A DNA stretch of 8,882 bases, taken from positions 1 through 8,882 of the forward strand of contig DASYSL010000043.1 of NCBI GenBank assembly GCA_036003365.1. Direction: 5' to 3'. Position numbers and translations under genes: made by a program. Each line of letters opens with the position of its first letter. Positions within the stretch are counted from its first letter, which is position 1. Below are positions 1-6,038 of the stretch, piece after piece. The notes beneath the pieces are model-generated. The model made no database searches, was not told the DNA's origin, and worked only from the letters and a program-made list of their open reading frames with translations. This stretch comes from DASYSL01 sp036003365 (GTDB lineage Bacteria > Eisenbacteria > RBG-16-71-46 > DASYSL01).

Positions 1-1
1 C

Positions 2-130
2 TTCATGAAGGTCGTGATCATCGTCCTCTTGCTTCTGGGAGGGGTCGTCGAGACCTCGTACCACCTGACGCATCCGACCGTCGATCTCTCGGTCGAATCG
101 ACCTTCAAGAGCTGGTTCACGACGCAGTAG
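2..130 (+). CDS. C-terminal end of an unidentified membrane protein, or a 41-residue membrane microprotein
   Basis: An open frame runs from the left edge to a TAG at 128-130. The only in-frame ATG is at position 5 and would give 41 residues. The product starts with a strongly hydrophobic stretch (about residues 3-15, KVVIIVLLLLGGVV) followed by a polar tail of about 25 residues ending in FKSWFTTQ. This fits a single membrane helix with a short soluble end. Because only four bases precede the ATG, the window cannot show whether a ribosome binding site exists or whether the frame continues upstream. The stop is followed at once by the GGAGGA of the next gene, with 12 bp between the two genes, so it belongs to the same transcript as the following membrane proteins. 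I do not recognise a family. The frame is well supported as coding by position and composition, but its true start is unknown. Confidence 0.6.
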   Translation, partial: FMKVVIIVLLLLGGVVETSYHLTHPTVDLSVESTFKSWFTTQ

Positions 131-136
131 GGAGGA
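131..136 (+). promoter_or_regulatory. Shine-Dalgarno site that sets the GTG start at 143
   Basis: GGAGGA lies directly after the TAG of the upstream frame and 6 bp before GTG 143. The good match and spacing favour GTG 143 over the internal ATG codons. Confidence 0.75.
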
Positions 137-142
137 AGCAGA

Positions 143-796
143 GTGCAGCGACAAGTGCCCCTCTTGCTCACAGCGGCCATTGGGCTCGTGATGCTGCTCT
201 ATTTCTTCGTTCCCAACCCGATCATCTCGGGCCCGGGCCACTTCTTCGAAGATGCGGTGATCATCGTGGTGGCCTTCGCCATCGTGCTGGGGGCGGCCAA
301 CCTGCTCCAGTTCAACGGCGAGATCATCGTGCGCCGCGGCAAGGACTGGCCGTACAAGGCCGTGCTGCTGCTCTCCATGTTCGCCATGATCGGCATTGGG
401 CTGGTGGAAGGGGAGCACTACCTCGATCCCGAGACCAAGTTCTCGTGGATGTACAACACGTTCTACGCCTCGATGCAGGCGACCATGTTCGCGCTGCTCG
501 CCTTCTACATCGCCTCGGCGGCGTTCCGCGCCTTCCGCATCCGCAACGTGGAAGCGGCCCTCCTCGCCATCGCCGCGCTCTTCGTCATGATCGGCCGCGT
601 GCCCATCGGCCTCGCCATCTCCAAGAACTGGCCCAACGGCGTGCAGCTGCCGCAGATCTCGGACTGGATCATGGAGAACCCGCAGAACTCGGCCAAGCGG
701 GCCATCCTCATGGGTGCGGCCCTGGGCGTCATGTCGACCGGGCTACGCATCATCATGGGCATCGAGGGGTCGTTCTCGCGCGGGGAGGGCCGCTGA
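143..796 (+). CDS. Conserved-looking six-helix integral membrane protein, function unknown
   Basis: This 217-residue protein starts at GTG 143 behind a good ribosome binding site. Hydrophobic segments are visible at about residues 5-24, 34-55, 71-90, 107-130, 137-158 and 186-206, so six membrane helices are likely. There is no obvious soluble domain. The loop after helix 2 has a basic patch (IIVRRGKDWPYK, about 61-72), which by the positive-inside rule would be cytoplasmic. The loop between helices 3 and 4 is acidic and aromatic (EGEHYLDPETKFSW). Helix 4 leads into SAAFRAFRIRNVEAALL, which looks like a family-specific signature. I can name no family or activity. It is followed 1 bp later by another membrane-protein gene, and a role as a subunit of a membrane complex with genes 798-1709 and 1719-2366 is an inference from gene order only. 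It has no ATPase, kinase or protease motif. Confidence 0.88.
   Translation: MQRQVPLLLTAAIGLVMLLYFFVPNPIISGPGHFFEDAVIIVVAFAIVLGAANLLQFNGEIIVRRGKDWPYKAVLLLSMFAMIGIGLVEGEHYLDPETKFSWMYNTFYASMQATMFALLAFYIASAAFRAFRIRNVEAALLAIAALFVMIGRVPIGLAISKNWPNGVQLPQISDWIMENPQNSAKRAILMGAALGVMSTGLRIIMGIEGSFSRGEGR
784..789 (+). promoter_or_regulatory. Shine-Dalgarno site inside the previous gene, setting the GTG start at 798
   Basis: GGAGGG lies inside the last codons of the preceding frame, 8 bp before GTG 798. It supports a start at 798 rather than the longer open frame that begins inside the upstream gene, and it implies coupled translation. Confidence 0.7.
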
Positions 797-797
797 C

Positions 798-1709
798 GTG
801 GCCTCGCTGATCGTCTTCCTCGTCGTCCTCGCGGTCGTCGCCGGCATCCTCGCCTTTTTGCTGCGCGTGCCCGCCGTGGCCGCCTGGTTCGCGCGGCTGC
901 GCGGCCTCGACCGGCGCTGGATCTTCGTCGCCGTGTGGGTGCTGGTCATGATCCCGCTTCTCTTCCCGCTCAAGCTGCCGATCGCGCCCACGGCGCGGGC
1001 CGTCGAGTACTACGAGGAGATCGAGAAGCTCAAGCCGGGCGACATCGTCCTCCTGTCGGCCGATTACGACCCGGCGTCGGGTCCCGAGCTCGGGCCCATG
1101 CTCCGCTCGTCGCTCACCCAGCTCTGCCGCCACAAGGTGAAGATCGTGGGCGACTGCCTGTGGCCCGGCGGTCCGCCGCTGCTCGAGCAGGGCTTCAACC
1201 AGGTGGCGCGCGATCAGTTTCATTATCAGTACGGCGTCGACTACGTGAACCTGGGCTTCAAGGAAGGGCGCGAGGCGGTGATCCTCGCCATGGGGAACTC
1301 GATTCCCGGCACCTTCGCCTCCGACTTCCGCGGCACGCCGGTGACCCAGCTTCCGCTCATGAACAAGGTGACCAACCTGTCGAGCGTGAAGCTCCTGGTC
1401 AACATCTCGGCCGGCTATCCGGGCACCAAGGAGTGGGTGCAGCAGGCGTCGCGGAGATTCAATCTGAAGATTATCTCGGGCTGCACGGCGGTTTCGGCGC
1501 CCGAGTATTACGCCTACCTGCAATCGAATCAGCTCCTCGGGCTGCTCGGCGGCATGGCGGGCGCGGCCGAGTACGAGAAGATGACCGGCATCACGGGGTC
1601 CGCGACCAAGGGCATGGATGCGCAGTCGAGTGTCCACCTGCTCATCATGCTCTGCATCCTGATGGGCAACCTCGCCCACTGGGCCGCCCGCCGCCAGGGC
1701 GAGCGCTAG
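798..1709 (+). CDS. Membrane-anchored protein with a large unidentified alpha/beta-type soluble domain
   Basis: The start is GTG 798, one base after the TGA of the previous gene, giving 303 residues. Two N-terminal helices (about 3-22 and 41-58) are followed by a soluble region of some 210 residues and a C-terminal helix (about 277-296) ending in a basic tail. The soluble part alternates hydrophobic strands with helices (for example GDIVLLSADYDP at 81-92, VKIVGDC at 114-120, AVILAMG at 160-166, VKLLVNISAGYPG at 197-209, LKIISGCTAVSAPEYY at 223-238). That pattern resembles a Rossmann-like or other three-layer fold. Cysteines are at 110, 120, 229 and 286. A weakly hydrophobic glycine-rich stretch at about 246-257 (LLGLLGGMAGAA) could be a helix packing on the membrane. 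I cannot match it to a known family. No Walker, kinase, protease or nucleotide-binding signature is clear. It sits between two polytopic membrane proteins and is probably the functional core of that cluster, which is inference. Confidence 0.88.
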   Translation: MASLIVFLVVLAVVAGILAFLLRVPAVAAWFARLRGLDRRWIFVAVWVLVMIPLLFPLKLPIAPTARAVEYYEEIEKLKPGDIVLLSADYDPASGPELGPMLRSSLTQLCRHKVKIVGDCLWPGGPPLLEQGFNQVARDQFHYQYGVDYVNLGFKEGREAVILAMGNSIPGTFASDFRGTPVTQLPLMNKVTNLSSVKLLVNISAGYPGTKEWVQQASRRFNLKIISGCTAVSAPEYYAYLQSNQLLGLLGGMAGAAEYEKMTGITGSATKGMDAQSSVHLLIMLCILMGNLAHWAARRQGER

Positions 1710-1713
1710 GAGA
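1708..1713 (+). promoter_or_regulatory. Shine-Dalgarno site overlapping the upstream stop, setting the GTG start at 1719
   Basis: AGGAGA overlaps the TAG stop of the preceding gene and lies 5 bp before GTG 1719. This fixes the start and indicates coupled translation. Confidence 0.7.
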
Positions 1714-1718
1714 CCGCC

Positions 1719-2366
1719 GTGCACATTGCCAATCCGCTGAGCTTCGACGGGCTGGGGGTGTGGATCGCCGCCCTCCTCACGCTCTTCATCTTCTCGTTCC
1801 TCTACAAGGACAACCCGTTCTACAAGCTGGCCGAGCACCTCTTCGTGGGCATCTCGGCCGGCTACTACGTGGCGCAGGAGTGGTGGGCGGTGATCTATCC
1901 GCAGTGCGTGAAGCCGGTGATGAACGGCTCGCGCCCGATCATGATCATTCCCGGCATCCTGGGCTTGCTCCTGTTCAGCCGCTTCGTGCCCAAGGCGGGC
2001 TGGCTCTCACGCTGGTCCTTGGCCATCATCATCGGCGCCTACGCCGGCATCAAGACCACAGGCTTCGCGCAGGGCGATCTCGTGGAGCAGTTCCACGCCT
2101 CGCTGCTGCCGCTCTGGGTGCCCGGCCACATCGGCGTCTCGATCGACAACATCCTGTTCATCGCCGGCATCATCTCGACGCTCGTCTTCTTCTTCTTCTC
2201 CACCGAGCACAAGGGCGCCATCAAGAACGCGGCCCAGCTCGGCGTCTGGTTCCTCATGATCTCGTTCGGGGCCGCGTACGGATTCACGGTCATGGCGCGT
2301 GTCTCGCTGCTCATCGGGCGCTTCCAATTCCTCCTCGACCCATGGCTCGGAGTGGCGCGCTTCTGA
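1719..2366 (+). CDS. Multi-helix integral membrane protein, function unknown
   Basis: This 215-residue protein starts at GTG 1719, 9 bp after the previous stop. Hydrophobic segments are seen at about 11-28, 41-59, 74-90, 98-115, 144-161 and 175-197, so five or six membrane helices are likely. Just after helix 1 there is a polar, aromatic motif, KDNPFYKLAEHLFVGISAGY (residues 30-49), running into VAQEWW, which looks like the conserved core of a family. Charged residues inside this region (K36, E39, H40) are unusual for a simple anchor and could line a channel or bind a partner. A very hydrophobic FFFFS stretch (157-161) is followed by a charged TEHKGAIK loop. I do not recognise the family. It is the third complete member of the membrane-protein cluster, and its last 25 bp overlap the following transferase gene in another frame. 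Confidence 0.88.
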   Translation: MHIANPLSFDGLGVWIAALLTLFIFSFLYKDNPFYKLAEHLFVGISAGYYVAQEWWAVIYPQCVKPVMNGSRPIMIIPGILGLLLFSRFVPKAGWLSRWSLAIIIGAYAGIKTTGFAQGDLVEQFHASLLPLWVPGHIGVSIDNILFIAGIISTLVFFFFSTEHKGAIKNAAQLGVWFLMISFGAAYGFTVMARVSLLIGRFQFLLDPWLGVARF

Positions 2367-3121
2367 CCTCGGCACTCTCCTCGCCGACCCTCGAGGAGTG
2401 GCAAGCCTTTCACGCCGACGAGGCGCCGGGCGACGGGCTCTTTCTCATGGAGCGCGATCTCGCGCATCTGCTGAAGCTCGAGGGCGACCCGTCGCTCGGG
2501 CCTTCGCTCTTTCTCTATCGCTGGGCCGAGCCGACGATCTCGCTCGGCTACGCGCAGCGCGAAGAGCGCGTGCTCGATGAGACGGCGGTGCGCGCCGCGG
2601 GCATCCCGGTGGTGCGCCGCCCCACGGGAGGGCGCGCCATCCTGCACGTCGACGAGTGGACCTTCGCGGCCGCGGTTCCCATCGATGATCCGCGCCTGGG
2701 CGGCAGCCTGCGCGATTCGCTTGGGGTCCTGGCGGGGATCGTGCGCACCGCACTTGGGTCGGCCGGCGTGCGCACCGATCCCGAAGCGGCGGCCGCTACG
2801 CTTGGATTGCGGGAGAGGGGCGCGGCGCAAGCGTGCTTCGACCGCGCCCTGGGTCACGAGATCACGGTGGGGGGCAGGAAGCTCGCCGGGCTCGCGCAGC
2901 GGCGGTTGAGCCGGGCACTCCTCACCCAGGGCACCATCCTGGCGGGACCCGGGCACGAGCGGCTGGGCGATTTCCTGGCGGGCGACGCCGGGAGCAAGCG
3001 CGCCGCGCGCGAGAGCCTCGCCGCCGGCACGGTCACCGCGCTCGAAGTGGGGGGTGCCGCCGCCACCTTCGGGTGCTTCGCACAGGCTTTGCGCCGCGCT
3101 TGGCAGGCGGCGGAACTCTAG
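2342..3121 (+). CDS. Lipoate/octanoate protein transferase, LplA/LipM (BPL/LPL) family
   Basis: This protein should transfer octanoate or lipoate to the lipoyl domains of 2-oxoacid dehydrogenases and GcvH in the cytoplasm. From ATG 2342 it has 259 residues, close to the 250-280 of LipM-type octanoyltransferases. The family signature RRPTGGRAILH is at 92-102, where the GG loop and His102 match the RRxSGGGxVxH motif. GRKLAGLAQRR at 178-188 supplies the invariant lysine (Lys180). ACF at 164-166 places Cys165 15 residues before that lysine, the arrangement of the LipM acyl-enzyme cysteine. The separate C-terminal domain of E. coli LplA, needed for ATP-dependent activation, seems absent, which also favours an octanoyltransferase over a lipoate ligase. 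LipL-type amidotransfer cannot be excluded. ATG 2342 lies 25 bp inside the preceding membrane gene and has no good Shine-Dalgarno. The next in-frame ATG (2447) would remove conserved N-terminal sequence (LEEWQAFH). The family call is firm, the exact reaction less so. Confidence 0.88.
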   Translation: MARSGALLTSALSSPTLEEWQAFHADEAPGDGLFLMERDLAHLLKLEGDPSLGPSLFLYRWAEPTISLGYAQREERVLDETAVRAAGIPVVRRPTGGRAILHVDEWTFAAAVPIDDPRLGGSLRDSLGVLAGIVRTALGSAGVRTDPEAAAATLGLRERGAAQACFDRALGHEITVGGRKLAGLAQRRLSRALLTQGTILAGPGHERLGDFLAGDAGSKRAARESLAAGTVTALEVGGAAATFGCFAQALRRAWQAAEL

Positions 3122-3134
3122 ACGTCCTTTATAT

Positions 3135-3163
3135 TTGACACTCCTGGAGGCGGTTTCTACGAT
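3135..3163 (+). promoter_or_regulatory. Sigma-70-like promoter for the ABC transporter operon
   Basis: TTGACA (3135-3140) is a perfect -35 box. A spacer of exactly 17 bp separates it from TACGAT (3158-3163), which matches four of six -10 positions including the key first TA and the last T. It sits 14 bp after the transferase stop, in a short AT-richer patch (TTTATATTTGACA) that stands out in this GC-rich sequence. Transcription would begin near 3169-3171 and leave a leader of about 50 nt before ATG 3223. This is a consensus match by eye; whether this organism's housekeeping sigma factor uses it is unknown. Confidence 0.6.
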
Positions 3164-3209
3164 GCCAGGGCCTTTCGCGCCTGCGCCCGGAGCGCCGTCG
3201 CACTCACTC

Positions 3210-3215
3210 GGAGGA
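3210..3215 (+). promoter_or_regulatory. Shine-Dalgarno site for the binding-protein gene
   Basis: GGAGGA lies 7 bp before ATG 3223. It fixes the start of the lipoprotein, and that start produces a well-formed export signal. Confidence 0.75.
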
Positions 3216-3222
3216 ACCCTCG

Positions 3223-5043
3223 ATGATTCGGGTTGGCTTGCCCCGCTGGGCCCGGCTCGCTGCACCCCTCGCGCTCGCCGTGGTCCTCGCCGGCGGATGC
3301 GGCGGGAAGAACGTCTCGAACGCCAAGTTCCAGGATCCCAATCCGCTTCCCGAAGGGGCGGACGTGGTGCCGGTGACCGGCCATCACGGCGGTCGGCTCG
3401 TCTACGCCACCATCAGCGAGCCCAAGACTTTCAATCCGATCATCGCCAACGAGACGTCCTCGACTGACATTCTCGACGGCCCCGTGTACTCGGGCCTGGT
3501 CGAATTCGACAACGGCACGCAGCAGCTCAAGCCCGGCCTGGCGGAGAGCTGGGAGCGCAGCGACGACGGCCGCGTGTGGACGTTCCACCTGCGCAAGGGC
3601 GTGCGCTGGTCGGACGGCGAACCCTTCGACGTCGACGACGTCCTCTTCACCTCGAAGGTCGTCTACGACGAGAAGATCAATGCCGCGGTGCGCGAGCTGA
3701 TCAAGTCCGAAGGCAAGCCTTGGGTATGGGAGAAGGTCGACTCGCTCACCTTGAAGGTCACGCTGCCGGCGCCCTTCGGGCCCGTGCTCGAGGTCATCGG
3801 CTCGGTCTACATCGTGCCCCGCCACAAGCTCGAGGCCGCTTACAACGCCGGTCGCTTCGAGCAGATGCTCGGCATCACCACGTCGCCCGATAGCATCGTC
3901 GGCACCGGACCGTATCGCGTCACCGAGTTCCGTCCCGGCGAGAGCTGCACGCTCAAGCGCAATCCGCACTACTGGAAGATCGATCAGAACCACCAGCGGC
4001 TGCCCTACTTCGACACCGTCGTGTTCGTGGCCTGCCCCGACTACAACGCGTCGTACCTGAAATTCCAGTCGGGCGATTCCGACATTCAGGACCCGGTGCG
4101 TCCCGAAGACGCGCCTTCATTGCAGGACGATCAGAAGAAGGGCAACTTCACGCTGACCAATCTCGGGCCCGACATCGCCACCAACTTCCTGTGGTTCAAC
4201 TTGAACCCGGGCAAAGACGCGAGCGGCAAGCCGTTTCTCGAGCCCTACAAGCTGGCGTGGTTCAAGGACGTGCGCTTCCGCCGGGCGGCATCGCACGCGA
4301 TGGACCGCGAGGGCATGATCAAGACCGCGCTCCAGGGCAGCGGCTACCCGCAGTACGGGCTCATCACCACCGCCAACAAGCGCTGGTACGACCCCAACGT
4401 GCCCAAGTTCGAGTACGACCCCGAGCAGGCCAAGACGCTGCTCGACCAGATGGGCCTCAAGGACCGAAACGGTGACGGCATCCGCGAGGACGCCCAGGGC
4501 CACAAGGTCGAGTTCGTGCTCTACACGAACAGCGAGAACACCATCCGCAAGAACCTGGGCCAGGTGGCCAAGGACTGCTTCGCCAAGGTCGGTATCTCCT
4601 GCATCTTCCAGCCCATCGAGTTCAACACGCTGATCAGCCACATCCGTGACGACCACAAGTACGACTCCATCATCCTCGGGCTCACCGGCGGCGTGCCGCC
4701 CGACCCGGCGCTGTCGCAGAACGTCTATCGCTCGACCGGCCTCACGCACCAATGGTGGCCGCAGCAGAAGACGCCGGGCACGCCGGCCGAAGCGCAGATC
4801 GACAAGCTCATGGACGTGGTCGTGCAGGAGCCCGACTCGACCAAGCGCAAGGCCGCCTTCGACAAGGTGCAGGAGATCCTCGGGGAGCAGCAGTTCACCG
4901 TCGGTCTGGCGCGCGAGCCGCTCATGGTCGCGGTCCGTAACCGGGTCAAGGGCGTGCGGCCGTCGGTGTTGCGGCTCCACGTCATGTACAACATCGAAGA
5001 GCTGTACGAGGACAAGGGGGCGGGGCAGGTGGCGTCGCGCTGA
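3223..5043 (+). CDS. Peptide-type ABC transporter substrate-binding lipoprotein (SBP_bac_5 family)
   Basis: This 606-residue extracytoplasmic receptor would capture a peptide or similar ligand and deliver it to the permeases encoded next. The N-terminus is a lipoprotein signal: basic residues, hydrophobic core LAAPLALAVVL (12-22), then AGGC with Cys26 as the likely lipidated residue. The lipobox is slightly atypical, with Ala at -3. Family hallmarks follow in order: GGRLVYATISEPKTFNP (56-72), LKPGLAESWERSDDGRVWTF (102-121), LRKGVRWSDGEPF (123-135), GTGPYRVTEFRPGE (227-240), LKRNPHYW (244-251), and RFRRAASHAMDRE (351-363) ahead of the second lobe. At about 600 residues it is longer than DppA or OppA of E. 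coli (about 535-545). DRNGDGIRED at 414-423 resembles a calcium-binding loop. It heads an operon with its own promoter and lies 26 bp before the first permease. Family membership is certain. The ligand cannot be read from the sequence, and dipeptides, longer peptides, sugars or nickel-type ligands are all known in this family. Confidence 0.96.
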   Translation: MIRVGLPRWARLAAPLALAVVLAGGCGGKNVSNAKFQDPNPLPEGADVVPVTGHHGGRLVYATISEPKTFNPIIANETSSTDILDGPVYSGLVEFDNGTQQLKPGLAESWERSDDGRVWTFHLRKGVRWSDGEPFDVDDVLFTSKVVYDEKINAAVRELIKSEGKPWVWEKVDSLTLKVTLPAPFGPVLEVIGSVYIVPRHKLEAAYNAGRFEQMLGITTSPDSIVGTGPYRVTEFRPGESCTLKRNPHYWKIDQNHQRLPYFDTVVFVACPDYNASYLKFQSGDSDIQDPVRPEDAPSLQDDQKKGNFTLTNLGPDIATNFLWFNLNPGKDASGKPFLEPYKLAWFKDVRFRRAASHAMDREGMIKTALQGSGYPQYGLITTANKRWYDPNVPKFEYDPEQAKTLLDQMGLKDRNGDGIREDAQGHKVEFVLYTNSENTIRKNLGQVAKDCFAKVGISCIFQPIEFNTLISHIRDDHKYDSIILGLTGGVPPDPALSQNVYRSTGLTHQWWPQQKTPGTPAEAQIDKLMDVVVQEPDSTKRKAAFDKVQEILGEQQFTVGLAREPLMVAVRNRVKGVRPSVLRLHVMYNIEELYEDKGAGQVASR

Positions 5044-5069
5044 TCGGCGAAACCTGAGCCCCGGCCACC

Positions 5070-6038
5070 GTGCGCACCTTCCTGCTCCGCCGCTTCCTCA
5101 ACATGATCCCGCTGCTCTTCGGGATCTCGTTGCTGTCGTTCGGCGTCATGGAGCTGGCGCCCGGCGACTTCCTCGACACCATCCGCGCCAACGACGCGAT
5201 TCCGCCCGAGCTGGTCGAGTCGATGGCCAAGCGCTTCGCGCTCGACAAGCCGTGGTACGTGCGCTACGAGCGCTGGCTCGGCAACGTCGTCCTCCACGCC
5301 GACTTCGGGGAGTCGTTCTCCTATCGCCAGCCGGTGTTCTCGATCATGGCGCCGCGCCTCGGCAACACGCTGATCCTGGCCCTGGCCGCGGCACTGATCA
5401 CCTGGTGTCTGGCCATCCCGCTCGGCATTCTGGCGGCCGTCCGACAATATTCGTGGTGGGACAAAACGGCCTCGCTCATTGCGTCCTTCGGGCTCTCCAT
5501 TCCCGAGGTCTTCTTCGCGCTCTTGCTGCTTTTGCTGGCCGCCAAGACCGGGTGGTTCCCCATCGGCGGCATGCACTCGCTCGACTATGACGACCTGACC
5601 CCGTTGGGGAAGGCGCTCGACATCGCGCACCACCTGGTGTTGCCGGCCATCGTCCTCGGCACCATCCCCATGGCGAGCCGCATGCGCCAGATGCGCGCCA
5701 ATCTCCTCGACGTGCTGCGCCTCGAGTACGTGAACACGGCCCGCGCCAAAGGCCTGCCCGAGCGCCAGGTGATCTGGAAACATGCGGTGCGCAACGCGCT
5801 CAATCCCTTGATCACCCTCTTCGGCCTCACGCTCGCGGCCCTGCTCTCGGGCTCGTTCGTGGTCGAGGTGGTGATGGGCTGGCCGGGACTCGGCGCCCTC
5901 ACGCTGGAGGCGCTGCGCAAGCAGGACCTCTATTTGGTGATGGGCTCGGTCATGCTCGCCTCGACGCTGCTCGTGCTCGGCAACCTGGTCGCCGACGTGC
6001 TGCTCGCCGTGGTCGATCCGCGCATCCGGTACGATTGA
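5070..6038 (+). CDS. ABC transporter permease, DppB/OppB family
   Basis: This 322-residue protein is one half of the membrane channel of the importer. The start is GTG 5070: it has only a weak ribosome binding site, but the resulting N-terminus MRTFLLRRFLNMIPLLFGIS is typical of DppB proteins, whereas the next ATG (5103) would cut into the first helix. Helix 1 spans about 10-29. An extracytoplasmic region with the family motif DFGESFSYRQPV (78-89) follows. The transport core has helices at about 99-124, 134-158, 187-206, 246-267 and 288-315. The EAA loop that contacts the ATPase is at 219-245 (EYVNTARAKGLPERQVIWKH, then AVRNALNP). The C-terminus DPRIRYD is the usual DppB ending. Length is normal for the family. 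It overlaps the next permease gene by one base (TGATG), so the two are probably made in equal amounts. Confidence 0.96.
   Translation: MRTFLLRRFLNMIPLLFGISLLSFGVMELAPGDFLDTIRANDAIPPELVESMAKRFALDKPWYVRYERWLGNVVLHADFGESFSYRQPVFSIMAPRLGNTLILALAAALITWCLAIPLGILAAVRQYSWWDKTASLIASFGLSIPEVFFALLLLLLAAKTGWFPIGGMHSLDYDDLTPLGKALDIAHHLVLPAIVLGTIPMASRMRQMRANLLDVLRLEYVNTARAKGLPERQVIWKHAVRNALNPLITLFGLTLAALLSGSFVVEVVMGWPGLGALTLEALRKQDLYLVMGSVMLASTLLVLGNLVADVLLAVVDPRIRYD

Noticed and set aside
753..1838. A 361-codon open frame on the - strand across the second and third membrane genes
   Set aside because: It is an antisense shadow of GC-rich codon use. The product is low-complexity (many R, E, H, D) without any domain, and the + strand genes have ribosome binding sites and proper membrane helices.
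935..2341. Upstream extension of the transferase frame, open from 935
   Set aside because: The extension runs out of frame through two membrane genes and gives a low-complexity Arg/Ala/Gly/His-rich sequence. Family length and motifs fit a start at 2342.
3122..3222. Terminator or riboswitch in the inter-operon gap
   Set aside because: Only weak GC-rich pairings (such as GGGC with GCCC after 3168) are seen, with no hairpin plus T-run and no riboswitch core. The gap is explained by a promoter and a Shine-Dalgarno site.
2039..3265. A 408-codon open frame on the - strand across the transferase and the promoter gap
   Set aside because: Its product has no recognisable domain and it opposes three supported + strand features. 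It is a composition effect.
3162..3467. A small + strand frame starting at ATG 3162, behind GGAGG at 3145-3149, as a possible leader peptide
   Set aside because: Its ATG overlaps the predicted -10 box, so it would not lie on the transcript. The Shine-Dalgarno spacing of 12 bp is long, and the frame runs out of phase into the lipoprotein gene with low-complexity sequence.
4117..4980. A 287-codon - strand open frame inside the binding-protein gene
   Set aside because: It mirrors the codons of a certain SBP_bac_5 gene, and its repetitive L/V/H/E composition is typical of a shadow.
5044..5069. Regulatory hairpin between the binding protein and the first permease, as often found after SBP genes
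   Set aside because: The gap is only 26 bp and shows no convincing inverted repeat.
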